Shown here piece after piece: positions 9,633 through 19,069 of a DNA stretch of 26,729 nucleotides (the stretch's first letter is position 1; each line of letters starts with the position of its first letter). The translations under genes and the position numbers were made by a program. Under the pieces are notes generated by a model, which made no database searches, had not been told where the DNA came from, and saw only the letters and a program-made list of their open reading frames with translations. The stretch lies in contig NW_026971123.1 of the NCBI RefSeq assembly GCF_963678635.1, positions 7,501 to 34,229 of the forward strand, given 5' to 3'. Origin of the DNA: Symsagittifera roscoffensis (lineage: Eukaryota; Xenacoelomorpha; Acoela; Convolutidae).

Positions 9633-10156
9633 CCGGGTTAAAGGAAAAATTGAAACGTGTGAAATTTGTTAAAGTTGTTATCAGTGTAAGTTGAAACTCA
9701 AATTCATTATTTTAAACAATTCTTTGTGGGCGAACAGTGCGAATTTGGATAGAATTTGTGGGCGGGAGTATATAAAGAAGTGTCTGTAAAAAGGTTAGTT
9801 TTGCTATCTGCAATATATGAACGATTTGTATTAATTTACTATTTTTGAAATTAGAAATTTTACCGCTTGATATGGGGGTTGAAAATAATAAATTATTTTC
9901 AATTTATGAATATTTACTGCTTTGGGGAAAAGAATTTATATATTAAGATACTGCTTTGTACGGGATAATGTAATAGTTCAATTATTGTATAGGTTAATAA
10001 AAATGAATGATTTTGAAAAAGAGTTTCTGTTTTTTATTTTGTTTTTTTTATTCGTAGATGATTGATGATTGTGCCTAGAAAGAAAAAGAGAAAACAATGC
10101 ATAATAATGGTTAGTGTTGTTTGGATTTATTAGTTTAACATTGAATTCATATTACC
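9633..10156. other. Intergenic, no gene
   Basis: AT-rich. GTATATAAAG at about 9768-9777 resembles a TATA box on the plus strand, but no plus-strand gene follows. Nothing else supported. Confidence 0.5.
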
Positions 10157-11804
10157 TTAATCGACGGTGAAGAAGCCATGGGGTAAAACATCGTGGATGA
10201 TATCGTATGAGGTTAGTAGTTTAGCTAACAAACGAATGATGTGTTCAGTTTGCAAAAGTGGCCAACGCAATTCAAGTGCTTTAATGCTGTTACGTTCTTC
10301 AGTGTGAGGTGAATTTTCATACGTTGTGTTTTGTGTGAGGTTATATAATTTGTGATTGTAGCGAGTGTTATATATGAACTCTAGGATGGGAATTTCGACG
10401 GGCTGAAGGAATTCATGAGGGAAAATTAGTGGGCGGGATTCGTCTACGTTTATGAGTTTGTTTGGTGGGCAGAAGATATACATCTGGGTGATGGGGTCAT
10501 AATTTCGGAGGGGCCTTGTAGGTTAGTGTCTTTAATACAATAGGTGAAGTTAAGGAAAAACGGTGATGTGTATTTTGAGTTGATGTATTGAAATCTATGG
10601 TGAGGTTGTCGTGATGGTGTATTGTGAGTGTAAGGACTTTGAATAAATTTATAATAAGTGTCTGTGTGTGTTTGTTTAGTTCGTAACATGACTTCGTGTG
10701 AACAGTGCAAATCACGTTCTTTGGGTGTGAGGAAATGAAATATTAGTGCAAAATGGTTGAATATGTTTAAGTATGATTCATAAGCAGTTGTTTTGCGTAG
10801 TGCTGCAGAGATGACTTTGTCATATTTTTTTAAAAGACGTTGAGGGTGTATGAGGTTTTAATTAAAAACTTTTCGGTTAATTGAGGATTAGTGTATGGGT
10901 TGCCAAGTAGACAAATGTCTTCATTTGGTCGGATGATATTGTGGTCGTAATAATCAATGGGGTAGTTATTTGCTTTTGGTGCAGTGAATTTAATTAGTGA
11001 TTCTCTGTATCCTATTTGCGTGAATTGGTGTGGGGTTAGTGCTGTTGTTAGGAGGTAGAGTAAGGTGCTGCTTACTTCATTATTATGAGGTGTGTTATAT
11101 AGTGGTAGTGTTAATGGATTAGTAAAGTGGTAATAAGATGTCTATGAGAGTGTGGGATATAAGACATGCTCGTTGACATAGTTGGGTTTTTCATCGTTGG
11201 AGTCGGATGGAAATATGTATTTTGTGGGAAAAAAGGCAAGGCATATTTGTAGGAATTCTTTCGTATTAGTGTGAAGTGGATGATTTATACATGAGGTAGA
11301 TGTTCCTGGGTTAGATGGGAATGGGGTATTTGGGAATTTTATTTTGAAGGTTCGGTATGCGCGGTTGGTACTAGAGGATGGGGTTGATGGAGAAATGGGG
11401 TTTTGGGATGGTGTATAATTTGAAATGGGGGTTAGAGTTGATAGATTAGCCGATGTTAGGGATCGTGAAAGCTGGTGAATAGTTAGTGTCTGAGTGTGTT
11501 GCATTTGTTGTTGTAGTGTTATGAAATTAACTAGTTCATGTGAAATTTAAGTTTGATCTTGGTCGTTGTTATCGGATGATGCACTAGTTAGAGGGGAATA
11601 TGTGGGTGTGACATGCGAAATGGGAGAAGAAGGGGAAAGAGGTTCAATTTTGACTTGGGAATGGAGAGGTCGAAAGGGAGTTTGGGAAAATGTCGATGGG
11701 CTAGGTTCGGAGTTTACAAATTCGTCGGGTGTTTCAATATCGGAGTTGTTGAATTGGGAGGTGGTGTTATATACTGTTGTGTTGGAATTAGTATCTGATT
11801 CCAT
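10157..11804 (-). pseudogene. A/C-rich broken gene of unknown family, about 550 codons
   Basis: On the minus strand a frame starts MESDTNSNTTVYNTTS at 11804 and keeps one phase to about 10830, with stops only at 11547-11549 and 11142-11144. Next to a T7 run near 10824-10831 it shifts into a frame open from about 10860 to 10450. A further shift near 10475 leads into a last frame ending at 10157. The predicted protein starts with a Ser/Thr/Pro/Asn-rich disordered part (including VKIEPLSPSSP, a SUMO-consensus-like site, and Gln repeats). A more compact region follows with Tyr, Asn and His-rich helices, ending ELRWPLLQTEHIIRLLAKLL. The coding strand is very poor in G. No signal peptide, zinc finger or protease motif is visible. 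A disordered N-terminus before a compact C-terminal domain recalls Gag or capsid-like proteins, but this is only an analogy. Confidence 0.5.
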
Positions 11805-12117
11805 GCTGGGTGAAAAGTTAGGATGAGGTGACTAAGGTGGGGGGAAAGCAAAAAGTGGGATGATGGGGAGGTTGTTCTGAAGGTTGGCTGGGTGGGAAAT
11901 TGAACGATGGAGGGATCCGATTTGGCGGCTCATCATGGGCTAAAAAGATGGGTTTTCTGAGAACAAAATTTAGTGGTATCTGTTTGTTTTATAATTTGTT
12001 CGTATGTGTCATCTATATGTGGTTGTTGTGTTGATATATGTTGGATTGGGCTTTGTGGATAATTTGATCTTGAAGATATGAGATCTGATAGGGCAATATT
12101 TCTAAAATTTCGTCGTA
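11805..12117. other. Spacer between A/C-rich minus-strand frames
   Basis: G/T-rich on the plus strand, like its neighbours. Minus-strand fragments rich in Pro and Ser (for example PPSFNFPPSQPSEQPPHHP near 11900) are open but broken by several stops. They may be the leader or the decayed start of the gene at 10157-11804. Confidence 0.35.
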
Positions 12118-12401
12118 CTAATGATAAGAGTGGTTATGGTTGAGGTTTTTTAATTGTGGTGCTGTGGGCGTTGTATTTGTGTCGTTTCTTGATTCTTCAT
12201 ATGCGTTTCTTCGTTTTGAGAATCTTTTCCTAATAATTTCTTTTGGTTGTTCATTATTTTTTTTCTTAGTGTTTGTCTTTTTGTTCGTATATATCCTACT
12301 GATTGCCTGTGTGGTGTGATTTGGAGGTCGTATTTTTCGTCGTTGATTAAACAATTGTGTATTATGATTGTTTGTTTGTTTCCTAAATTGTCTCTTGACA
12401 T
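12118..12401 (-). pseudogene. Small basic minus-strand frame, unknown
   Basis: The frame at 12354-12118 encodes about 78 residues, strongly basic and Asn/Lys/Arg-rich (IYTNKKTNTKKKNNEQPKEI, then RKRFSKRRNAYEESRND). An overlapping frame (12401-12150) is open too, so the true phase is uncertain. It could be a nuclear-localised or nucleic-acid-binding tail, or simply A-rich DNA read as Lys and Asn. It shares strand and composition with the gene downstream. Confidence 0.3.
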
Positions 12402-13269
12402 AAGGTTTAGGATGATGGAATCACAATCTGAATAAATGATTCTAATGCCTTAAACTGTTAGTTCTTACAATTTTTTGTGGTTAGCTCAACTTGGGTCGTT
12501 TATTTGGGTTGGGTGAAAGCGTCTATCAATTCCGAAGAATGATTATTACTTTCTGGTGGCTAATTCTAAGCTAAAATTTGACCTACTTAATCTTACTTAG
12601 GTGTATGATTTGTGATCAAGGGTTGGAGAATAGTAAATCGATCCACAAGGTTCAGGTATAATTAGAACGCAAGTAGTTCCTCAGATACTATTTTATGACT
12701 TACTAAGTTTAAGTGTTTTAGTCTGGGTCATCTAAGAGGAGTGGGATCAAGTGAAGGATGAGTAACCAAAGTTCTTCACCGTTTAGCTTAAAAATAATGG
12801 TTAGTTTTTGGCAAAATTTCTGTTAATTCTGGGTTTTTGATAAGGGTTGGGTAGTGAATCGACGTTTAAGGCCGTTAGACACTAAGTAAAAGGCAAGGAG
12901 GAGAACAAAATTGTTCTATTTGATCCAAGGATAGGCCTTGATGATCAGAGATTTAAATATTTAGAAATTTAAAATTTAAGATATAGTTTAATTTAAAGAT
13001 CCAAGGGAAGCCTTGATGATCTGTTATTTAAATGAAATTAATTTAAGTGAAAAAAGGATAAGCCTTGATAGTTTAAAATTAGAGCGTTAAAGTTAAGTGT
13101 TAGTTTTGATGATTGTTAATTTTTGAAATTAGTTGTTATGTTTAAAGTGATGAAGCTGGGATGATATGATGAATTATAATACTAATAATTTATGATTTAT
13201 ACTAACTAATTTTTGTATTTTTATTTAATGAATATTTTTTCAAGATGTTATTCAATTTACAACTGATTT
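12402..13269. repeat. AT-rich spacer with a degenerate dispersed repeat
   Basis: The word GGATAGGCCTTGATGATC and variants recur at about 12929, 13005 and 13056, each followed by ATTTAAAT-type sequence. No gene is seen. Confidence 0.5.
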
Positions 13270-13601
13270 AAGGGAAACGACAAGAGTTGTTTTTATCAGT
13301 CGTTATTGTACAATTTGTAGGTTTAGCGCCATGAAAGGTTATGTGAAAGTATTTTTCATTTCAAATAATTTGTCAGTAAATGAAAATTTAAATATACTGC
13401 TGGTAGTATTCTAAATACAAAAGTCTGATCTCGTTTTTGTCGTACTATCATGAAATCAATTGGTAGATTTCTTCCTAGTCGTATGTCGTTTCTTGTTTGA
13501 CGTGTTCTTCCAATACCGGGTAGTTTTCGTATTGTTCGGAATATTGGATCTAATCTATTGAGGCATAGAGACATATCTACTAATTTTTTGTCGAATAACA
13601 T
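13270..13601 (-). pseudogene. Minus-strand frame of unknown family, possible fragment
   Basis: The frame 13601-13356 encodes 81 residues: a basic, Arg-rich central part (IFRTIRKLPGIGRTRQTRND, then IRLGRNLPIDFMIVRQKRDQ) and a hydrophobic end. After one TAA the same phase reads on as protein-like sequence (YFHITFHGAKPTNC) to about 13270. It could be an upstream part of the minus-strand block below it or an unrelated relic. I do not recognise it. Confidence 0.3.
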
Positions 13602-13928
13602 TTTTATGAAATATTTTATTTGTCTAATTTTGATCTAATTTTGGCTAATGCTAGATTAGTTAAGGTCTGTTTGAGACTTTTGGTCGCACCAGATGAGTTA
13701 TGTATAAGTTACTGTACTCATAGAGTAATTTCAGATAAAGTACACCGTCTGCTCGTCACGCTATTTTATTTTCGGCCGGATAGATTCGTGCAACTTCTTA
13801 GTCTAATACCGATCTTAATCTTACTCTGATATCTCCTAGTCTCAAAAGATCTAGTGTACACCGGTTTACGCGAGTTAGTTCCAGAATGAGAACAACTGTA
13901 TTCTAAGATTAATTCAAATTGCTCTGGT

Positions 13929-13952
13929 GTTGAAACTACAAGTAGTTTCAAC
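13929..13952. repeat. Perfect 11-bp hairpin
   Basis: GTTGAAACTAC, AA, GTAGTTTCAAC: perfect arms with a 2-base spacer. There is no T-run, so it is not an obvious terminator. It may be an element terminus. Confidence 0.8.
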
Positions 13953-13988
13953 ACTTTACAAATAAATAGGTTGTTAGTTTTATGGAAT

Positions 13989-14047
13989 ATGATTGGTTAG
14001 TATTTAATACCTCATAGAGATAAAATATCATAATATTAACCAATCAT
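13989..14047. repeat. 16-bp inverted repeat with 27-base loop
   Basis: ATGATTGGTTAGTATT (13989-14004) and AATATTAACCAATCAT (14032-14047) pair with one mismatch. It is 36 bases after the preceding hairpin. Confidence 0.7.
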
Positions 14048-14823
14048 AAATACTAGTTTAGATCGGGTTCCACTCTTTCGGATACTTCCTGATTGTCGAT
14101 ATAAAGTTTTAAAGAAGAATCCTGGCTTGACGCCTCTTGAAAATATCTCTGGGTACGTTGGAATTATGGAGAAACTTCAGAAACGTACGGTGGCAGACCA
14201 TGTAAAAGGCCATAGGCAGGTCAAGAATGTCTAGTATTGTCCGCATTCGGTTCTCTTTTTGATTAAAACCATTGAGATCTAAAAACTTCTAGAATTGACA
14301 GGGAGCTTGAATATAAAAGCAGGAAATCCATGTTGCTGGACAAAAAAAAGGTTACGAATTAAATCCTTTAGTTGTGTTTGGCTAGCAGTACGACTTTAGA
14401 ATTTTTCAAAAATTGGGAGAGTAGGTTAAAACCGTGTGAGTGCTTAAAAGTATGGTTGAGGTTTCAACTGCAATATATCCTTAATACCTAAAAAAGACTC
14501 TGCACATGCCATCGCGACAGATCGCCCAGAACTCTTCGCAGCCCTGGTTACTGTTGCATTTTCAATAGAATCTCGGTTTCTTTTTGAGACTGATTGATTG
14601 TTTTCCCTTTAGCCAGCATTTGTTTCTTGTCCGATTCAGAAATGTGTGGAATTGCGCATTGAACATAATAGGATTGTCGTTAGCTTGAAAAAATTGTGTG
14701 ATTATCTACTACAGATTTTGCTCCATTAAGCGAGCGATATATTTTCCAAAATTACTAGATGTCGCGCCATGACAATAGTCTGGAGAGAATCTTGCCAACA
14801 TTATTCTATACTCTTCGGTTTTA

Positions 14824-15240
14824 CAGTGCTGATTTAAATTATCCGGACAAAACGAACAAAACTTGAATTTTCAAACGCGTTTTTCTCAAATTGGGTTAAG
14901 ATTAGACAAAAAGTGAAGAGAACAAAAGTTGCTTAGAATTTCACCAGAATTAACCCTTCTTAAACTTTGTTGAGCTGCGTAAGAGGCTTCTTGTGATACA
15001 ATTTTCGTATCAATTAACAAAGTAGTTTCAGCGTAATTCTTGATTAATTGAAAAAAGCCAAATTCACCCATTTTTGGGGTAAAGTTTTTGTTAAGAATTT
15101 CGGAGAAAAAATGGCACCATATTAATTCTTAGAAACTTTTGTTCTCTTCACTTTTTGTCTAATGTTAACCCAATTTGAGAAAAACGCGTTTGAAAATTCA
15201 AGTTATGTTCGTTTTGTCCGGATAATTTAAATCAGCACTG
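14824..15240. mobile_element. Tc1/mariner-pogo type MITE, 417 bp, with ~117-bp terminal inverted repeats
   Basis: The left end CAGTGCTGATTTAAATTATC (14824) and the reverse complement of the right end (15240) match at 59 of the first 60 positions. Similarity continues to about 117 bases on each side, leaving only a short central part. The dinucleotide TA flanks both ends (14822-14823, 15241-15242), the target duplication of the Tc1/mariner superfamily. The CAGTG terminus fits pogo/Tigger types. No transposase is encoded; the short frames inside are by-products of the inverted repeats. The near-identity of the arms suggests a young insertion. Confidence 0.88.
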
Positions 15241-15342
15241 TATTATTAACTTTCTGTTTTTAACACTCGGAGTGCTGTATTAAATAAACCGATGGACTAA
15301 ATTTGGCCTCTTTCCTCTTTCCGCTGTCAAGGATTTATCTTT

Positions 15343-15344
<2 letters not shown>

Positions 15345-15373
<29 letters not shown>
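15345..15373. repeat. (GA)n microsatellite
   Basis: Fourteen or so GA dinucleotides in a row. No gene around it. Confidence 0.95.
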
Positions 15374-15651
15374 CAAGTCAGTCAACAGGTATTCAGCCAT
15401 CACCAGGTATGTTTTCCGGCGTCATCGGGTAAAGTTTTCTACATCGGATAACAATGTGCTTTGCTTGGGAACCAAAATTTTGCTCTGAACGGCGGAAAAA
15501 GATTTTTTACTACCGACGTCTTTGAGGTCGTTCAGAGCATTTATTGGATGCCTACGAGAATATTGAATTTACTTGATTATTCAGTTTCTATGTCGCGCCA
15601 AACATGGTTTTTAGTTAATCATATGTAGTGCCATATATGTTTCCATGGTAT

Positions 15652-15924
15652 CCATACGTCGCGCCATGCATGGTACCATAGTAACCATACGTCGCGTCAT
15701 GCATGATACCATAGTAACCATACATTGCAAGCTTCCGTGGTGACATATAAATTATCAACAGCCCTAGTAAAAGTATCAAAATTGTCTAATTTGAAGTCCC
15801 CCATACTTTAAAAAAATGTGGAATCATACGTCGCGTCATGCATGGAAAATGTGTTATTTTAACATAAAAATACGTCGGCAATTTTTCATGGCTTCCATGG
15901 AACCATGCATGGTGCGACGTATGG
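15652..15924. repeat. 33-bp satellite with GTCGCGCCATGCATGG core, partly inverted
   Basis: Two full units at 15652-15684 and 15685-15717 and the start of a third at 15718 keep an exact 33-bp spacing. A further copy starts near 15825, and an inverted copy (CCATGCATGGTGCGACGTATGG-like) lies at 15903-15924. The core includes the palindrome CATGCATG. Related words occur near 15588 and 14761. Confidence 0.75.
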
Positions 15925-17056
15925 TTGCACATTTTGGTCAACCCGGGGGACAAACAAAACTGCAGCTTCGAAAATTATGCTATCGAGACTGTTAGAACAT
16001 CAAAGCAGCGCCTTGAATGTTTCAACTGATTTGTACTTGTTCCTAAATAATTGTGCTAACGCAATTGTTAGTTTTTTTGTGTTTTCAACAGATGTTTTTA
16101 AAAAATAAGTTGTAAAGTTTGAGCCGGTAAGATGAAATTTATTTTGAAACTATTTTAATCTAATTTGGTTGGGGTAGAACTTTTAAACATGATAAAAAAT
16201 TACGCTTAATTAGTCTGCGTTGAGCTTCCAGTACCGTCAATTAACTCTTCGAAGCGCATATTAGTCAATAACACTGTTCAGTTGGCAATTTTTAGCTCTC
16301 ACATTCTTAACAGGAAACTTTGAAAAAAATTTAAGTTATTTATTGAAATATGTGATTTCTCTCAGGTTCCGACTTTCGATACGAAAGAAACGGAATGTTT
16401 GTGCTCGGGGTGGGTTTTTTTCTTCAGACAAATTTCGACTTTTTAACTAGCCATTTTTGACGGGATTTTTAAATATCATTCGAAAGGTATTGTTGTCCTG
16501 AGCTCAAATTTCACTTGTGATCATTTTTGTAGAGTTACGGGGGTTTACAAGTTATCATTTTGGCCAATTTGGGACAATTAACGCGCGATATAATTCATTT
16601 CGTTTTTATTTTTTTAAAGTTATTACTGCTCAAAAGGCAGTCGGAACATTCAGGGCTTTACCCTGATACGACCAGTCTTGTTGGGTTATAAAGCAAAAAA
16701 ATTTACCTAGCAATAAAATTCCTCACTGCGAAAGATGGAGCTACATGACTGTACATATCGAGACAAATCCCTGAACGTATCAACTGAAATTTAATTGCTT
16801 CGAACTATTTGCTTTTTGTTCCGACTTTAGAAGATGGGTAGGAATTTTGTATTCGGGTGTGTTTTAGTTTTTTTTCCAAGCAAATTTAAGTATCACAAAC
16901 ATTCATCAGACTGGGTTGAGTGATATATCATATTAAAACCCTTTCAACCGTTATTCGAACCACAATTAATTGTCAGAAAAATTGCAGTTCCGAGAAAAAC
17001 CAATTTTAAATTTTTGGTTTTTCGTCTTAATTCGACCAAACAATCGAATATAGCTT
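15925..17056. other. Non-coding, no feature recognised
   Basis: AT-rich sequence without convincing frames, RNA genes or repeats. The short frame at 15905-16108 overlaps the satellite and is not supported. Confidence 0.5.
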
Positions 17057-17066
17057 ATTTTAATGG
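17057..17066. repeat. Left 10-bp target-site duplication
   Basis: ATTTTAATGG, identical to 17631-17640 on the far side of the Mutator-like element. Confidence 0.8.
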
Positions 17067-17630
17067 GGGCGTGTCACGGAGCCGAATACCCGGATAGTCG
17101 AAAAATAAATTCGTTCCCGGATAGCCGAAAAATAAACTCGTTCCCGGATAGCCCAAAAATAAGTCCATGTTTTCTCCCACTTAAATCAATTTACAGAGGA
17201 AACTGTACGGTTGATTCGATCTAGGATTTGCTCGAGGGGATGGGGTGACAAATGTTTTTAAAAAAGTAGGCCAAAAATGCCGTTTTTATGACTTTTTGAA
17301 GTGCTCCCCTTTAAACTTAGTATATATTGAAAAATTTTACCGTTTGTCGGCCGAGAAGGAGGGACCCTTTGGTTGGTGAGTGGGTCGAAACCCTGTAGTA
17401 GTCGGACTTTTGTTGTTAATTAATTCAATGAGAGTAAAAGTATTAGCCAATCAAATCTCTTAAAATTGTTCGGAATTTTGTTAGCTAACTGGCTGCAAAA
17501 TTTTGAAGCACTTTTTCGTCCAATCAAAATGCGTCTCAATTTAGTGAAGAGTTTTCTAATTTAATTTAATTTAAACTGGGAAGTTTAGTTTTTTCGGCTA
17601 TCCGGGATAGCGGCTCCGTGGGTATGCACC
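17067..17630. mobile_element. Mutator-like (MULE-type) non-autonomous element, 564 bp
   Basis: The left end GGGCGTGTCACGGAGCCG and the reverse complement of the right end GGTGCATACCCACGGAGCCG align with one gap and a few mismatches. The similarity continues through CCCGGATAG.CGAAAAA on both sides. It is flanked by identical 10-bp direct repeats ATTTTAATGG. A duplication of 9-11 bp is the hallmark of Mutator-like elements. No transposase is encoded. The left arm carries a 27-bp tandem repeat (17091-17164) made from the terminal sequence. The superfamily call rests mainly on the duplication length. Confidence 0.75.
17091..17164. repeat. 27-bp tandem repeat inside the Mutator-like element
   Basis: Units start CGGATAG at 17091, 17118 and 17145, an exact 27-base period. 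The last unit is incomplete. The unit overlaps the terminal inverted repeat sequence, so it multiplies the presumed transposase-binding region. Confidence 0.85.
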
Positions 17631-17640
17631 ATTTTAATGG
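17631..17640. repeat. Right 10-bp target-site duplication
   Basis: ATTTTAATGG, identical to 17057-17066. Confidence 0.8.
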
Positions 17641-18354
17641 CTTGAAATCTTACAATAGCTATTTTAAGAGGTAAACACTTAGTTTACTATAGCAACGTTA
17701 GTTTCTTTGAAAATTTTAGCGCCTTTTTGGAATCAAAAACTTGTTTTAGTGCTTTTTGGAATCAAAAACAAAGTTCAAAAAACTGTAAGAAAATTTGAAC
17801 TTTTTAATTTTTTTTTTATTTTCTAGTCGTTTTTTTAGAGAACTTGTTTTTAAGTTTGTTTATTTTCCTATGAATGTCCAGTATGCCGTATCTCTAGTTT
17901 TTTGTTCAGCTATTTTTATCACACCACGCCGAAAAAAAATTACACTTATATTAAAAACAATTTTTTGTTGTTTTTTTAAACCTATGGTTAGAACATTCTG
18001 TGCTACTTGCACAGTAGCCGGCTATCCTCTTGTATATTTTAGTAAATGATGAGAATTCAAAAAAATTTTTAGCAAACGAGATTTTTTCAGATTTTTTGTT
18101 AAGTAATTTTCCCTCAAGCCATATCAAGAACCAGGTGTTGCAATTAATTACTTATTTAATTACGTATTTCATAATTAAAACTAATTTACCTTAAATCTGA
18201 AAACATTTGTGTTGCAATTTTTAAATCTTCATAACTTCAAAAAATTGAAAACAGAGGATTATGATTTTTCGAATTTGAGCTCAAGGCGTTAATACGTTTC
18301 AGATGTGGTTTAAAAACGCTGCTCAAAAAAGACTGGTTAAAAGTCAATCTCGGA
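17641..18354. other. Non-coding, AT-rich
   Basis: A short direct repeat CTTTTTGGAATCAAAAAC occurs near 17722 and 17752. The frame at 17795-18049 is a Phe/Leu-rich translation of T-rich DNA and is not supported. Confidence 0.5.
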
Positions 18355-18606
18355 GTGAAGAAAATCCTTCACGAGTCTAAATATTCTGTGACTTTCTTCA
18401 AAAACCGAAACAACAAGTGTTTCAACAAAATATGCTTGTTGATCAGAGAGTGCACCATTTGGCAAATTTATGCACTATTTGAAAAACTAGAGGATACTTT
18501 GGCTTGTGCCGTTTCATTATTTAAAATGATGTATAAGAGTATACTTGGGCTAACTATAAAACAAACTGAGGGCCTGCTTCAAAGTGCTCTATATAGTAGC
18601 GACTAG
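18355..18606 (+). pseudogene. Open frame with weak IS-type transposase resemblance
   Basis: Eighty-three codons, basic N-terminal half, then YALFEKLEDTLACAVSLFKM and MYKSILGLTIKQTEGLLQSA. The last part recalls the LRQTEGFLxSL helix of IS5/DDE_Tnp_1-type bacterial transposases, which follows a block of similar hydrophobic pattern. No DDE residues are present in the fragment, and the following sequence is closed by stops. It could equally be chance or an exon of an unrelated gene. It lies 165 bases before the first exon of the protease gene. Confidence 0.25.
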
Positions 18607-18770
18607 GCGTGCTCAATATTTTGCACTTGCACTATACAGACATGCCAGTTATATATCTTTAGGAGGCAACACGTGGATTTTTTGTCTAGCTTTGGGCTAG
18701 ATTCGTTGACCTCTGACCGGGCAACAACTGTGTTAGTAAGATATAAAAATTTATTAACCAAGTTAAAGCA
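18607..18770. other. Upstream flank of the S1 protease gene
   Basis: Contains AT-rich sequence (AAGATATAAAAATTTATTAA near 18738). A weak TATA-like ATATAAAAA could serve a plus-strand transcript starting nearby. No other signal recognised. Confidence 0.3.
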
Positions 18771-18773
18771 TTG

Positions 18774-19069
18774 ATGGCTTATCCTAATATGAGTGTGGTT
18801 GCTTTTCTCAGCCTGCTGCGCTTAACCTTTCCTTTCTTCGAGTATTACAGAGACACTCAATTTCGAAAAGAAACCAGAACTGCCTTTTTCGACGCGGACT
18901 TAAGAGCTACCTTTTTCAAAGCGAACTTGATTTGCAACGCGTGTAATGGGTACTTGATAGGCGACGATATGGCTTGTTTGACGTTCAAAACCAACGAATG
19001 TGGACTGAATAGGGATCGAATGAGTTTGGTGTGGCAGAGTAGCTACTACATGGCCACCGAACACCCAGA
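18774..19069 (+). CDS. S1 protease gene, exon 1
   Basis: Opens at MAYPNMSVVAFLSLLRLTFP, a hydrophobic start that may be a signal peptide, though no good cleavage site is seen. Alternatively an acceptor TTGCTTTTCTCAG makes the exon begin at 18812. It continues through ICNACNGYLIGDDMACLTFK and NECGLNRDRMSLVWQSSYYM. The donor GA|GTAAGG leaves two bases, which join the first base of exon 2 to give GAT. Four cysteines suggest an extracellular domain that I cannot name. Confidence 0.6.

Larger units (their letters stand above)
13602..14821. other. Non-coding stretch with two inverted repeats
   Basis: No gene is recognised. It holds a perfect hairpin (13929-13952) and a longer imperfect inverted repeat (13989-14004 with 14032-14047). 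The word GTCGCGCCATG, a component of the satellite at 15652-15924, occurs near 14761. Confidence 0.5.

Noticed and set aside
9768-9777. TATA-like GTATATAAAG on the plus strand
   Set aside because: No plus-strand gene follows; the frames downstream are on the other strand.
11566-11826. Plus-strand frames in the G/T-rich stretch, rich in Gly, Glu and Val
   Set aside because: Antisense to the long minus-strand phase that stays open across neighbouring segments; composition is a by-product of the skew.
13620-13829. 69-codon plus-strand frame
   Set aside because: Leu-rich without motif, no supporting splice signals or homologous neighbours.
14886-15071. 61-codon minus-strand frame
   Set aside because: Sits inside the inverted arms of the pogo-type MITE and shows no transposase motif.
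15652-15924. Possible CRISPR-like array (33-bp repeats)
   Set aside because: Units are contiguous without spacers, one copy is inverted, and the context is eukaryotic.
17795-18049. 84-codon Phe/Leu-rich frame that looks like a membrane protein
   Set aside because: Translation of T-rich DNA; no promoter, splice or family support.
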